From contig NZ_JAIMJA010000019.1 in assembly GCF_021295315.1 (NCBI RefSeq), forward strand, positions 1 through 64,000: 64,000 nt of DNA. The letters run 5' to 3'. Shown here in pieces: positions 1 to 7,896 of the stretch. Under the pieces are notes generated by a model, which was given only the letters and a program-made list of their open reading frames with translations, made no database searches and was not told the DNA's origin. Each line of letters starts with the position of its first letter. Position 1 is the first letter of the stretch. The translations under genes were made by a program, and so were the position numbers. Origin of the DNA: Motilimonas cestriensis (lineage in GTDB: Bacteria; Pseudomonadota; Gammaproteobacteria; Enterobacterales; CBDFNC01).

Positions 1-111
1 GAGGTTATGAGGCGGCCTGATTACGAGGTCAGTACGCAAGAACTACTAGCTGCGGGCATTATTTTTGCCCAACAGCTGAGAAAATATGGCTGTGCGCTGG
101 GGGATTTATGA
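1..111 (+). CDS. C-terminal tail of an unidentified protein (cut by window start)
   Basis: An open frame runs from base 1 to a TGA at 109-111 and encodes about 36 residues ending QLRKYGCALGDL. It has no start in the window, so it would be the end of a gene that begins upstream. The family is not recognisable from this stub. The RAYT-type solo end begins 15 bases after the stop, so the tail may mark the left border of the accessory array. It could also be a chance open frame. Confidence 0.4.
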   Translation, partial: EVMRRPDYEVSTQELLAAGIIFAQQLRKYGCALGDL

Positions 112-125
112 GGGGATCCTTCAGT

Positions 126-256
126 GCTTCGTTAATGACTAAAAAAAGAATAGAAATGCTAAATGCTGAGCGGATTGATAAAAATCAAGCATGACCGCAC
201 CAGCTGATAGAAGCTGGGTAAATAGTGTGGTTATTATGAGGCGAGTTAGTATTATC
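126..256. repeat. Solo left end of RAYT-type element
   Basis: About 130 bp almost identical to the segments directly downstream of the transposase stop codons at 870-1006, 4513-4630 and 7991-8126, but here with no transposase attached. It contains the hairpin CCAGCT-GATAGA-AGCTGG and ends GCGAGTTAGTATTATC. It abuts the 3' end of the minus-strand gene at 265-678. It is either a stranded element end left by deletion or a non-autonomous copy. Confidence 0.75.
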
Positions 257-264
257 TATCTCTT

Positions 265-678
265 TCAATCAAGTAGCTCGTTTTTCTGAGGATCATAGAT
301 AATGGTTCCAGGGATTGTTTCCAAAAAAACCATCATATATAAAATCTCATTTGTGAACTCTCTTTGCTCATCATCCGCAAATAAAACACGGACTCTTTTA
401 TCTACACCAGATAAACCCTCTACAGAGTTAGGAGGCAAGATCTCTGCGATTTCGCATGATGATTGTGCGACCAATTCTCCAGATTCAAAAAATACTCGAA
501 TCCACCAATCTCCCCAACGCAGGAGAAGGTTTTGAGATTCTTCCTCAAACGGATCATCTTCATATTCAATTGAGAAATTTTCGGTTTCCTTAAAGAAACT
601 ACTTAATTGCTCACTTAGCTTCTCAATGTTAAGTTGGCAGCTTCCATCGGTAATTAAGCCTAATAAGTTGAAAGACAT
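265..678 (-). CDS. Small acidic hypothetical protein, immunity-protein-like
   Basis: 137 residues, soluble, strongly acidic (an early DDPFEEE stretch), with no signal peptide or membrane segment. The ATG at 678 has a good GGAG Shine-Dalgarno site seven bases upstream. The family is not recognised. Size, acidity and context resemble immunity proteins of polymorphic toxin systems: it starts directly (taaATG) after an open frame that reads as the tail of an upstream protein, and it is stranded between RAYT ends. Function as an immunity protein is inference; no toxin domain survives here. Confidence 0.6.
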   Translation of the reverse strand: MSFNLLGLITDGSCQLNIEKLSEQLSSFFKETENFSIEYEDDPFEEESQNLLLRWGDWWIRVFFESGELVAQSSCEIAEILPPNSVEGLSGVDKRVRVLFADDEQREFTNEILYMMVFLETIPGTIIYDPQKNELLD

Positions 679-756
679 TTACTTACTCCTAACGCAGTAG
701 CCTGTTTCTCCAATATCAATTCTTCTTATGGAGCCTGATTCTTGATGGCGGAAAGC
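679..756 (-). pseudogene. Truncated tail of a gene upstream of the immunity-like gene
   Basis: Reading leftwards, an open frame runs out of the AAAGCTGG repeat block and encodes a tail ending IDIGETGYCVRSK before a TAA at 679-681, immediately adjacent to the ATG of the next gene. The gap of zero suggests an operon of a larger protein followed by the 265-678 gene, with everything upstream replaced by the repeat block at about 757-800. This mirrors the layout at 7696-7885. The coding call rests on frame and spacing only. Confidence 0.35.
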
Positions 757-775
757 TGGGAGAAAGCTGGGGGAG

Positions 776-2094
776 AAAGCTGGGACACCCACCAAAATAA
801 ATAGGCAATTTTATACCAAGCCACCACAACAATTGCCAAATCTTATTTACTGATTAGCGACTAGATCATCTGCTGATGCTTCGTTAATGACTAAAAAAGA
901 ATAGAGATGCTAAATGCTGAGCGGATTGATAAAAATCAAGCATGACTGCACCAGCTGATAGAAGCTGGGTAAATAGTGTGGTTATTATGAGGCGAGTTAG
1001 TATTATCCAACCCCACTCAGTCGATTACATGCCGTTTGTCCTCGTGTCCAGCAGTGGCCAGCTCTAATGCTATGCGCAGTAAGATACTCCCAGCTGCCTG
1101 CGGCGCTGCCAAAACTTCGGCTAAAGTGACTGACCAGTTGCAACCAGCTATCTTGTTCAATACCCAGCTCATGTAATAACTTGGGTTCTTCGGCGGGAAT
1201 ATAGCCGCGCTTATCGTCTCGAATGGCTCGCCCTGTCCAGTCTACCAGTTGCAGGTATTCTTCAAAATAGAATGGAATTTCATGGGGTTGGCGAGTGTCG
1301 AATTGGCGCTCAAAGGGTAACAGTTCGGACTTCACAATCTGATCATTCTGCTTCACTTTATATTGCTGAATACGCTCATAAATCGAGGTGAATTCTTGCT
1401 CTTCAACACGCTGGCACATATCGGCGCGGATGGGGTTTAAATCAACGTAAGTCATACAGGTAAGTAAAGCTTTTTCATCCAGTAAGGCTTGGCTTTTAAA
1501 GCGCCCCTCCCAAAAATGCCCTTTGCAGCTGTCTTCTTGATTGGCCTTGCGCGCAATGTCTTCATTTAAACAGCGCATAAACCAGCTGATGTTTTTAAGG
1601 CGACTGCGCCATTCAGCAATTAATTCAGCCACTACCGCTTGCTCTGCACCTGTTTGCTCTTTTCCCATTAACCAATCATCTACCAGCATGGGCATGGCAA
1701 ACAACTGCTGCCAACGAGCTGCGACTTCTGCATCCGATAAGTTACGGTTTTCAGCTAAATTAATGTGCAATATCAGATGGTAATGATTACTCATAATGGC
1801 GTAAGCGCAGACATCGATGGTGAAAATGCTCGCCAGTTGCTTTAGTTTATCCAACACCCACGGCTTGCGATGTTCGTAACTCTGCTGGGTGTAGTGATCG
1901 ATGCCGCATAAAAAAGCACGGCGCACGCAACGGCTGATGACATGATAGTACGGAGTTGATTCAGGGCAGATCAACTGACCGCGAGGTAAAGTCATGGCCA
2001 CATCCTGCTCAATAAGTGGTTTTTAAACTATGGCTCAGGATGTGAATTAGTGCAAAAAGTGATGGAAAAGTGATGGATGTCCTGATATCTCCTG
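776..2094 (-). mobile_element. RAYT-type transposable element, full-length copy A
   Basis: Contains an intact transposase gene. The leftmost 305 bp (776-1080) are identical without gaps to 7897-8201. One end carries GGGACACCCACC (782-793); the other carries GATGGATGTCCT (2072-2083), which reads AGGACATCCATC on the other strand, so the ends form imperfect inverted repeats. Three spaced copies of the short motif AAAGCTGG lie just outside or at the left end. A subterminal hairpin (CCAGCT/AGCTGG) lies downstream of the gene, as expected for single-strand-acting Y1 transposases. Exact ends are inferred. Confidence 0.7.
1003..2001 (-). CDS. REP-associated tyrosine transposase (Y1/HUH, IS200-like)
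   Basis: 332 residues. The Y1_Tnp fold is shown by the N-terminal PYYHVISRCVRRAFL segment, the metal-binding HUH motif in MSNHYHLILHI (His73 and His75), the FWEGRFKSQ block near 163-171 and the presumed nucleophile Tyr185 in TYVDLNPIRA. These enzymes nick and join single-stranded DNA at hairpin ends and mobilise REP-like sequences. All key residues are intact, so the gene may be active. It is nearly identical to the 4626-5624 copy over the first two thirds but clearly diverged in the last third. Confidence 0.9.
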   Translation of the reverse strand: MAMTLPRGQLICPESTPYYHVISRCVRRAFLCGIDHYTQQSYEHRKPWVLDKLKQLASIFTIDVCAYAIMSNHYHLILHINLAENRNLSDAEVAARWQQLFAMPMLVDDWLMGKEQTGAEQAVVAELIAEWRSRLKNISWFMRCLNEDIARKANQEDSCKGHFWEGRFKSQALLDEKALLTCMTYVDLNPIRADMCQRVEEQEFTSIYERIQQYKVKQNDQIVKSELLPFERQFDTRQPHEIPFYFEEYLQLVDWTGRAIRDDKRGYIPAEEPKLLHELGIEQDSWLQLVSHFSRSFGSAAGSWEYLTAHSIRAGHCWTRGQTACNRLSGVG

Positions 2095-2096
2095 AA

Positions 2097-2141
2097 GATG
2101 AACTGCACATTGCACCTCTTCTCAATCAAGAGTGCATGATG
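2097..2141. repeat. 45-bp repeat flanking RAYT copy A
   Basis: A 45-bp sequence containing TGCAC-N15-GTGCA dyad symmetry. It is repeated at 4456-4500 with few changes. One copy lies just outside the right end of RAYT copy A and the other just before the left end of copy B, so the pair brackets the Ada-like/SDR/orphan cargo. Confidence 0.6.
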
Positions 2142-2175
2142 TGTGGTGTGAGGTTAGAGACCTCCGGCTACTCGA

Positions 2176-3018
2176 TTATAGCAAAACAGGTTCGTCCCGC
2201 ATTCTTTCCCATGTTTGTACCATAAGCTTCTTGGCGGGGCCCCAACGGTAACCACCAAGCGCACCACTCTGCTGTATTACCCGGTGGCAGGGAATAAGTA
2301 AAGCAACAGGATTTGCTCCAATGGCGTTACCAACCGCTCTTGCAGATTGGGGTGCATTGAGTGCTGTGGCTACCTGAGAATAGCTGGCCACTGCGGCCGG
2401 TGGTATTTTCAGCAGCGCCCGCCACACAGCGATCTGAAAATTCGTACCTTTCACATGGAGCGACAGCGGACCATGTTTGGCAGCTGTATCACTACCAAAA
2501 AACGCATCAATAACATAGCACGTAGATGTGATGCTCTCTACGATCGAACTGAATGGCCAAGCGTTACGCAAGTCATCCAGCAGCTCTTCAATGTCATTGA
2601 AGTCCATGAACTCTGCCCTACAAACACCACGCTGTGTTACAGCTACAAACATAGGTCCCAGTGGTGTAGGGTGCACACCGTATTCGATACGTAGCTGTTT
2701 GCCCTTATTTTTATACTCCCCCGGTGTCACTGCCTCCAGCTGTACAAAGTGATCATGCAACCTTGAACTGCCGCTTAAGCCAATCTCATGTGAAACATCG
2801 AGCAGGGAGCGGGATTTATCTAACAACTCCTTGCTGCGTTCCAATGTCAGGACCTGCAGAAACCGCTTTGGCGTAGTACCCGCCCAGCGACAAAACAACC
2901 TCTGAAAATGATACGGACTCAGATGCACATGGGCCGCGATCGCTTCTAGATCGGGCTGGGTAGTTGCACGATCTACCAAGTAAGCCATAGCGCTTGCGAT
3001 TCGGTCATAGTCTGACAT
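2176..3018 (-). CDS. AraC-type regulator fused to O6-alkylguanine-DNA alkyltransferase
   Basis: About 280 residues from the ATG at 3018, which has a GAGAGG site in front; a TTG at 3033 overlapping the previous stop is less likely. Residues about 5-100 form an AraC helix-turn-helix (FQRLFCRWAGTTPKRFLQ), and the C-terminal half is an MGMT domain with the acceptor motif IPCHRVI. It would transfer alkyl groups from O6-alkylguanine to its own cysteine and may regulate transcription. Unlike E. coli Ada it lacks the N-terminal zinc methyl-phosphotriester domain. It follows the SDR gene by 11 bases, probably in one operon, inside the RAYT array. Confidence 0.88.
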   Translation of the reverse strand: MSDYDRIASAMAYLVDRATTQPDLEAIAAHVHLSPYHFQRLFCRWAGTTPKRFLQVLTLERSKELLDKSRSLLDVSHEIGLSGSSRLHDHFVQLEAVTPGEYKNKGKQLRIEYGVHPTPLGPMFVAVTQRGVCRAEFMDFNDIEELLDDLRNAWPFSSIVESITSTCYVIDAFFGSDTAAKHGPLSLHVKGTNFQIAVWRALLKIPPAAVASYSQVATALNAPQSARAVGNAIGANPVALLIPCHRVIQQSGALGGYRWGPAKKLMVQTWERMRDEPVLL

Positions 3019-3029
3019 GGATCGGCCTC

Positions 3030-3794
3030 TCAAACACGATTGATGGATACACCGCCATCTACCAACATCGCAGAACCAGTTGTGAAACTGGATGCATCGG
3101 ATGCTAAGTACAATGCGGATTGAGCAATTTCATCTGGTGTCGCCATACGTTTGAGAGCATGCAGGTTATGCACAAACGCCAATGCTTCTGGCGTATTAGC
3201 AAACTCACGCCCTGCTGGCGTATCAGTACCACCAGGTAGAAGGGCATTGACCCGGATATCCTGAGGTCCATGCTCTGACGCCAGCACTTGAGTCAAACCA
3301 ATAAGGCCAGCCTTACTGGCTGCGTAGGCAGCCATGCCTGGCATACCTGCGGTGTAACCAACGAAGGTAGAGGTGAAAATTAATGAGCCTCCTTTTCGCG
3401 CAGCCATAGCCGGCAGTTGGTACTTTGCGCCCAAAAATGCGCTGGTTAAATTCGTCGCAATAACTTGATTCCAGTCCGTGAGTGACATCTCCGGAACAGG
3501 GCCCATAGCCCCCAGAATGGCAGCATTGTTAAAAGCAATATCCAAGCCACCAAAGTGGCTTACTGCCTTATCTACCAAAGCTTTGGCAAAAGTCTCATCA
3601 CTAACGTCACCCGCAAGTGCAAGAGCCTGCCCACCTTCCGTATTGATTAAGTCCACCAGTTCATCAAGCTCCCTCTTCCGCCTTGCAGCCACCACAACGG
3701 CAGCACCTTCTTTGGCAAAAAGCTTCGCAGTTGCATAGCCAATACCGGTGCTGGCACCAGTAACAATAGCAACTTTGTTGGCCAATATGTTCAT
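3030..3794 (-). CDS. Short-chain dehydrogenase/reductase (SDR)
   Basis: 254 residues, classical SDR length. The NAD(P)-binding motif TGASTGIG is near residue 12, NNAA near 90, the catalytic YAASK near 156, and a C-terminal LVDGGVSI segment is typical of FabG-like oxidoreductases. The substrate cannot be told from sequence. The ATG at 3794 has GGAGA upstream. Eleven bases separate it from the downstream AraC/MGMT gene, suggesting co-transcription. It is cargo between RAYT copies A and B. Confidence 0.9.
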   Translation of the reverse strand: MNILANKVAIVTGASTGIGYATAKLFAKEGAAVVVAARRKRELDELVDLINTEGGQALALAGDVSDETFAKALVDKAVSHFGGLDIAFNNAAILGAMGPVPEMSLTDWNQVIATNLTSAFLGAKYQLPAMAARKGGSLIFTSTFVGYTAGMPGMAAYAASKAGLIGLTQVLASEHGPQDIRVNALLPGGTDTPAGREFANTPEALAFVHNLHALKRMATPDEIAQSALYLASDASSFTTGSAMLVDGGVSINRV

Positions 3795-3903
3795 CGATTA
3801 TTTCTCCTAGCTCTGCTGACAATTTAAAGGGTACATGCCCAAACAGATGTCATATTAGAAGGCGAAATGGTTACTGCCGACCCGAATCTTGCTGAATTTC
3901 AAT

Positions 3904-3931
3904 TGCGCTATAACGCTCGTTAGAGCGCAAC
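3904..3931. other. Near-perfect 13-bp hairpin downstream of orphan gene
   Basis: A 28-base inverted repeat (arms TTGCGCTATAACG and CGTTAGAGCGCAA, one mismatch) immediately downstream of the gene ending at 3938. There is no run of T on either side. It could be a terminator-like structure or a degenerate attC-like fold; GCGCTATA recurs at 4250-4257 on the gene's other side. Confidence 0.5.
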
Positions 3932-3937
3932 TCACTG

Positions 3938-4240
3938 CTAGCCATCAAACCTAACATTTAATTCATCGATAACTGTATTACCTTGAATGAGTTGAACTTG
4001 AATTTTGTTCACATCAGGTAAGTTTTGAAATGGTCCCGATGGGTCATATGACTTGTAATATAAACGAACCCGACAACCATCAGATTCAACTTTCTGAACG
4101 TCCATTCTCATATAACTGAATTCACCACTAATTTGCCAATCTAGTTCCTTTAATGCGTTAACAAAAGTACCTGTATCTAAGTCTAACTCTGCTTTTCGAA
4201 CTAAAGATTTAACGAACTCATATGTTTCTGAAGCTTTCAT
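3938..4240 (-). CDS. Small hypothetical protein in a cassette-like setting
   Basis: 100 residues, soluble, ending IDELNVRFDG, with an N-terminal helix-like segment (YEFVKSLVRKAEL) followed by a beta-rich part. The family is not recognised. It could be an immunity-type or integron-cassette-type protein. It stands alone, with GC-rich inverted repeats on both sides (3904-3931 and about 4249-4283) that share GCGCTATA. The Shine-Dalgarno site is weak. Confidence 0.6.
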   Translation of the reverse strand: MKASETYEFVKSLVRKAELDLDTGTFVNALKELDWQISGEFSYMRMDVQKVESDGCRVRLYYKSYDPSGPFQNLPDVNKIQVQLIQGNTVIDELNVRFDG

Positions 4241-4511
4241 TTTTCTTCTGCGCTATAGCGGTTCAATAACCGGCGCGCGCTTTTTACGCTCCCGACATGG
4301 GCATTAACTAATGAGGTGAGAGTCCTCTGTAGGAAGATTGTTGTGTTAATAACTTACTGTTATTTAAAGATAAATTATAGCGAATGGCAAGGGCTTTTCC
4401 GTGAGGAAAGGTCTGGTATCACTGAAGGACATTTGGATGACTATTCATTACGGAGGATGAACTGCCCATTGCACATCTTCTCAATCAAGAGTGCATGATG
4501 GGGGGCTGGAG
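4241..4511. other. Non-coding stretch with hairpins and a 45-bp repeat
   Basis: No convincing gene. The right part holds a copy (4456-4500) of the repeat found at 2097-2141. The left part (about 4249-4283) holds GC-rich dyads including CGGTT-CAAT-AACCG. A short plus-strand open frame at 4316-4498 has no recognisable features and crosses the repeat. Confidence 0.5.
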
Positions 4512-5735
4512 ATGACTAAAAAAAGAATAGAAATGCTAAATGCTGAGCGGATTGATAAAAATCAAGAATGACTGCACCTTCTGATAGAAGCTGGGTAAAT
4601 AGTATGGTTATGCGGCGAGTTAGTATTATCCGAACCCACTCAGTCGATTACATGCCATTTGGCCTCGCGTCCAGCAGTGGCCAGCATTTCTGCTGTGCGC
4701 AGTCAGATGCTCCCAGCTGCCTGCGGCGCTGCCAAAACTTCGGCTAAAGTGACTGACCAGTTGCAGCCAGCTATCTTGCTCAATGCCCAGTTCGTGCAAA
4801 AGATTTGGTTGATTGGCGGGAATGTAGCCACGCTTATCATCACGAATGGCGCGTCCTGTCCAGTCTACTAATTGCAGGTACTCTTCAAAATAGAATGGAA
4901 TTTCATGGGGTTGGCGAGTATCGAATTGGCGCTCAAAGGGTAACAGCTCGGACTTCACTGTTTTGTCATTCTGTTTCGCTTTATATTGCTGAACTCGCTC
5001 GTAAATCGAGGTGAATTCTTGATCTTTAACGCGCTGGCACATTTTGGCGCGGATGGGGTTTAAATCGACGTAAGTCATGCAAGTAAGCAGTGCTTTTTCA
5101 TCAAGCAAGGCTTGGCTTTTAAAGCGGCCTTCCCAAAAATGCCCCTTGCAGCTATCTTCTTGATTGGCCTTGCGCGCAATATCTTCATTTAAACAGCGCA
5201 TAAACCAGCTGATGTTTTTAAGGCGACTGCGCCATTCAGCAATTAATTCAGCCACTACCGCTTGCTCTGCACCTGTTTGCTCTTTTCCCATTAACCAATC
5301 ATCTACCAGCATGGGCATGGCAAACAACTGCTGCCAACGAGCTGCGACTTCTGCATCCGATAAGTTACGGTTTTCAGCTAAATTAATGTGCAATATCAGA
5401 TGGTAATGATTACTCATAATGGCGTAAGCGCAGACATCGATGGTGAAAATGCTCGCCAGTTGCTTTAGTTTATCCAACACCCACGGCTTGCGATGTTCGT
5501 AACTCTGCTGGGTGTAGTGATCGATGCCGCATAAAAAAGCACGGCGCACGCAACGGCTGATGACATGATAGTACGGAGTTGATTCAGGGCAGATCAACTG
5601 ACCGCGAGGTAAAGTCATGGCCACATCCTGCTCAATAAGTGGTTTTTAAACTATGGCTCAGGATGTGAGTTAGCGCAAAAAGTGATGGATGTCCTGTTAT
5701 TCTCCAAAAAGTGATGGATGTCCTGATATCTCCTC
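4512..5735 (-). mobile_element. RAYT-type transposable element, copy B
   Basis: The left end starts near 4512 (ATGACTAAAA) and lacks the extra GGGACACCCACC block present in copy A. The right end carries two tandem end motifs, GATGGATGTCCT at 5684-5695 and again at 5713-5724, each followed by a TATTCTCC- or TATCTCC-like sequence. The doubling suggests insertion next to, or recombination with, another element end. In this copy the subterminal hairpin is altered to CTTCT-GAT-AGAAG, which still folds. Confidence 0.65.
4626..5624 (-). CDS. REP-associated tyrosine transposase, second copy
   Basis: 332 residues, same length as the 1003-2001 gene. His73/His75 of the HUH motif and Tyr185 are preserved. 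The first 190 or so residues match the other copy, whereas the last third carries many substitutions (for example AKMCQRVKDQEF against ADMCQRVEEQEF). Such a sharp change in similarity points to gene conversion or recombination between family members. It appears intact. Confidence 0.9.
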   Translation of the reverse strand: MAMTLPRGQLICPESTPYYHVISRCVRRAFLCGIDHYTQQSYEHRKPWVLDKLKQLASIFTIDVCAYAIMSNHYHLILHINLAENRNLSDAEVAARWQQLFAMPMLVDDWLMGKEQTGAEQAVVAELIAEWRSRLKNISWFMRCLNEDIARKANQEDSCKGHFWEGRFKSQALLDEKALLTCMTYVDLNPIRAKMCQRVKDQEFTSIYERVQQYKAKQNDKTVKSELLPFERQFDTRQPHEIPFYFEEYLQLVDWTGRAIRDDKRGYIPANQPNLLHELGIEQDSWLQLVSHFSRSFGSAAGSWEHLTAHSRNAGHCWTRGQMACNRLSGFG

Positions 5736-5775
5736 AATAGCATTAGAAGTAGATTAACGAAAAAGGCGAGATTCT

Positions 5776-6609
5776 ATGAGCACTAATCTAGTAACAACTG
5801 AATGGTTAGAGAAAAACTTAAATCGCCAAGATTTAGTCGTCCTTGATGCGACAATGGGTAGTATTTCAGGCGATAACAGCGACCTCGATAATAGGGTTTA
5901 TATTCCAACATCTCAGCATTTTAATATCAAACATGATTTCAGCAATAGCTGTTCAGACTTGCCATGTACACTGCCGACATATGATGTTTTTTGTCAAAAG
6001 GTTAGAAAGCTTGGAATTAGGAAAAATAGTCTAGTAGTCGTTTATGACGCCAAGGGCATCTATTCATCCCCTAGAGCTTGGTGGCTATTGACTCTGATGG
6101 GTCACAAAAATGTCTTTGTACTGGATGGCGGTCTGCCCAAGTGGGTACAAGAAAATAGGCCGGTTACGATATCAGCCTGTGAGTCGAAAAGTAATGTTAA
6201 ATGGGAAGGGCATTTATTGAGCGAACTAGCAGTCGATAAAGACAAAGTTGCAATGGCACTTGGTGAGGCAAATATCGTTGATGCCAGAAGTCATGAGCGT
6301 TTTTTGGGGGCTGTACCAGAACCAAGAAGGGGCATTCGATCTGGTCATATTCCCAGCTCTAAAAATCTACCATTTGAACGCTTACTAAGTCGAGGTAATT
6401 ATCTTCCGAAAGAAGTTTTACAAGCTCGGTTTGACGCATTAGGGATAAACATGAGCGCACCCACTTATTTTTATTGTGGCTCAGGAGTAACGGCATGTAT
6501 TGTGCTGCTGGCAGCTCTTGAGGCAGGAATGAAACAGCTAGCTATTTACGATGGTTCTTGGTCTGAATGGGGGGCGGATCTTGGGTTGGGAATTGAAATT
6601 GGAGCGTAA
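5776..6609 (+). CDS. sseA: Tandem-rhodanese sulfurtransferase (3-mercaptopyruvate sulfurtransferase-like)
   Basis: 277 residues, the usual length for a two-domain rhodanese. The N-terminal domain is non-catalytic; the C-terminal domain carries the active loop YCGSGVTAC with the persulfide cysteine near residue 234. The CGSGVTA loop is the form typical of mercaptopyruvate sulfurtransferases, which move sulfur from 3-mercaptopyruvate to cyanide or thiols. The start ATG follows AAAGGCGAG. It is the only cargo between RAYT copy B and the first deletion derivative. The symbol is by similarity. Confidence 0.85.
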   Translation: MSTNLVTTEWLEKNLNRQDLVVLDATMGSISGDNSDLDNRVYIPTSQHFNIKHDFSNSCSDLPCTLPTYDVFCQKVRKLGIRKNSLVVVYDAKGIYSSPRAWWLLTLMGHKNVFVLDGGLPKWVQENRPVTISACESKSNVKWEGHLLSELAVDKDKVAMALGEANIVDARSHERFLGAVPEPRRGIRSGHIPSSKNLPFERLLSRGNYLPKEVLQARFDALGINMSAPTYFYCGSGVTACIVLLAALEAGMKQLAIYDGSWSEWGADLGLGIEIGA

Positions 6610-6797
6610 GCAATGGGATGGACACAACTTCACTGATATCTCACACACTATTTGATATCAGTCGTTAGATTAGTGACGTTCTTATTATTACTTGATTACT
6701 GCCGATGCCTGTTAGCATAAGCATCCTTGCAGGCATCGGCGCGGTTTGAATACTTGAGAAAATAAGCTGTTCGAGCATTTTATCAAAGCTAAAGTGT

Positions 6798-7190
6798 TAT
6801 GCGGTGAGTTAGTATTATCCAACCCCACTCAGTCGGTTACATGCCGTTTGTCCTCGTGTCCAGCAGTGGCCAGCTCTAATGCTATGCGCAGTCAGATGCT
6901 CCCAGATGCTCCCAGCTGCGCTGCCAAAACTTCGGCTAAAGAAAAAGAGGTGGATGTCCCGTTATTCCGTTCGTAACTCTGCTGGGTGTAGTGATCGATG
7001 CCGCATAAAAAAGCACGGCGCACGCAACGGCTGATGACATGATAGTACGGAGTTGATTCAGGGCAGATCAACTGACCGCGAGGTAAAGTCATGGCCACAT
7101 CCTGCTCAATAAGTGGTTTTTAAACTATGGCTCAGGATGTGAGTTAGCGCAAAAAGTGATGGATGTCCTGTTATTCTCCGTTATTCTATT
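6798..7190 (-). mobile_element. Internally deleted RAYT element (derivative 1)
   Basis: Keeps the 3' end of the transposase region (about 6798-6940), then an inserted end-like motif GGTGGATGTCCC (6949-6960), then the first 43 codons of the transposase (6968-7098) and the right end with GATGGATGTCCT (7158-7169). Cannot encode an active enzyme. Its left junction matches that of the derivative at 7897-8665. Confidence 0.7.
6892..7098 (-). pseudogene. RAYT transposase remnant, N-terminal 43 residues
   Basis: Matches the first 43 residues of the intact RAYT, then runs into the junction sequence and shifts out of frame (RNNGTSTSF...). The HUH motif and catalytic tyrosine are absent. The remnant shares the original start and upstream region, so it might still be translated into a meaningless 68-residue peptide. 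Confidence 0.75.
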
Positions 7191-7202
7191 ATTTCAGGCA
7201 AA

Positions 7203-7685
7203 TTACTCTTCATATGTGATCGTTTCTACTCCTTGGGAGCCAACTTCTCTAGTGAAGACTAACTCTCCCTCCTCATCATATTTATACTCAACATATTCCG
7301 TTAGCTCCCCCTTATTTGACAGCCTAGTTTCCCTCACTAAGTCCCCAGAGCTATCCACTTCCTCTTCAATTATAAATTCCAACTCTCCATCATTAGAGCA
7401 AATATACCTTTTAGTTACGGAGCTTTTATCTATATTCTGATGACAAGATTTATCCCATATCTCTGCCCTACAGCTTTGATAATTTATTGAGTGTTGTTGC
7501 CTTATCGACTCTGCTGGCCAATGGGTGAAATAAATCACCGAAAATAGAGTGCTTGCAGATCTTATTTCACATTTCACTACTACATCAAGATCATCAAAAT
7601 ATGCAATTACCCCCCCCTGTTCACGAAATATTTCACTTGAGATTTCTGTGCTCAAGGCCATAGATTCAAAATATTTCGTATTCAT
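7203..7685 (-). CDS. Hypothetical acidic protein, immunity-protein-like
   Basis: 160 residues with no signal peptide or membrane segment. The C-terminal half has repeated acidic beta-strand-like units (GELEFIIEEEVDSSGDLVRE, then EYKYDEEGELVFTREV), resembling MORN- or YD-type wing repeats. The family is not recognised. The start at 7685 has AAGAGA upstream and lies 10 bases after the stop of a truncated open frame (7696-7885), a toxin-then-immunity layout. The immunity role is inference. Confidence 0.6.
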   Translation of the reverse strand: MNTKYFESMALSTEISSEIFREQGGVIAYFDDLDVVVKCEIRSASTLFSVIYFTHWPAESIRQQHSINYQSCRAEIWDKSCHQNIDKSSVTKRYICSNDGELEFIIEEEVDSSGDLVRETRLSNKGELTEYVEYKYDEEGELVFTREVGSQGVETITYEE

Positions 7686-7695
7686 TGTTGTTCTC

Positions 7696-7885
7696 TTAAA
7701 AGCTTAAAAATGGCCCAAGGTCATATTCGCTACCCTTTTTGATCAGGGAGATCTGAGTAGGCAACTTAAAGAAGTTGTCTTGTACAACTGTTTTCATACT
7801 CTTTGGCTGAATTGGGGCAAACATATTCTGGGTTAACTTACCTTTTCTAATCCCCTTGTTTATCTGTTTCACAAAAGCTGGAAAA
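7696..7885 (-). pseudogene. Truncated toxin-like C-terminal fragment
   Basis: An open frame encoding about 60 residues (FVKQINKGIRKGKLTQNMF ... GSEYDLGPFLSF) that is basic and ends 10 bases before the acidic 7203-7685 gene. Its upstream part is replaced by the AAAGCTGG block and the RAYT left end at 7874-7914, from which the remaining frame is read as MLWWLGIKLPIYFGG. It fits the last piece of a polymorphic-toxin C-terminus cut off by the element; the exact toxin type is unknown. Confidence 0.45.
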
Positions 7886-7896
7886 GCTGGTAAGGA

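Noticed and set aside
3904-3931. Integron attC site beside the 3938-4240 gene
   Set aside because: The hairpin is clear, but cores fitting RYYYAAC and GTTRRRY at the right spacing and strand asymmetry were not found; kept only as a hairpin.
4316-4498. Plus-strand 60-residue open frame
   Set aside because: Lies in non-coding DNA between RAYT elements, crosses the 45-bp repeat, no ribosome site or family features.
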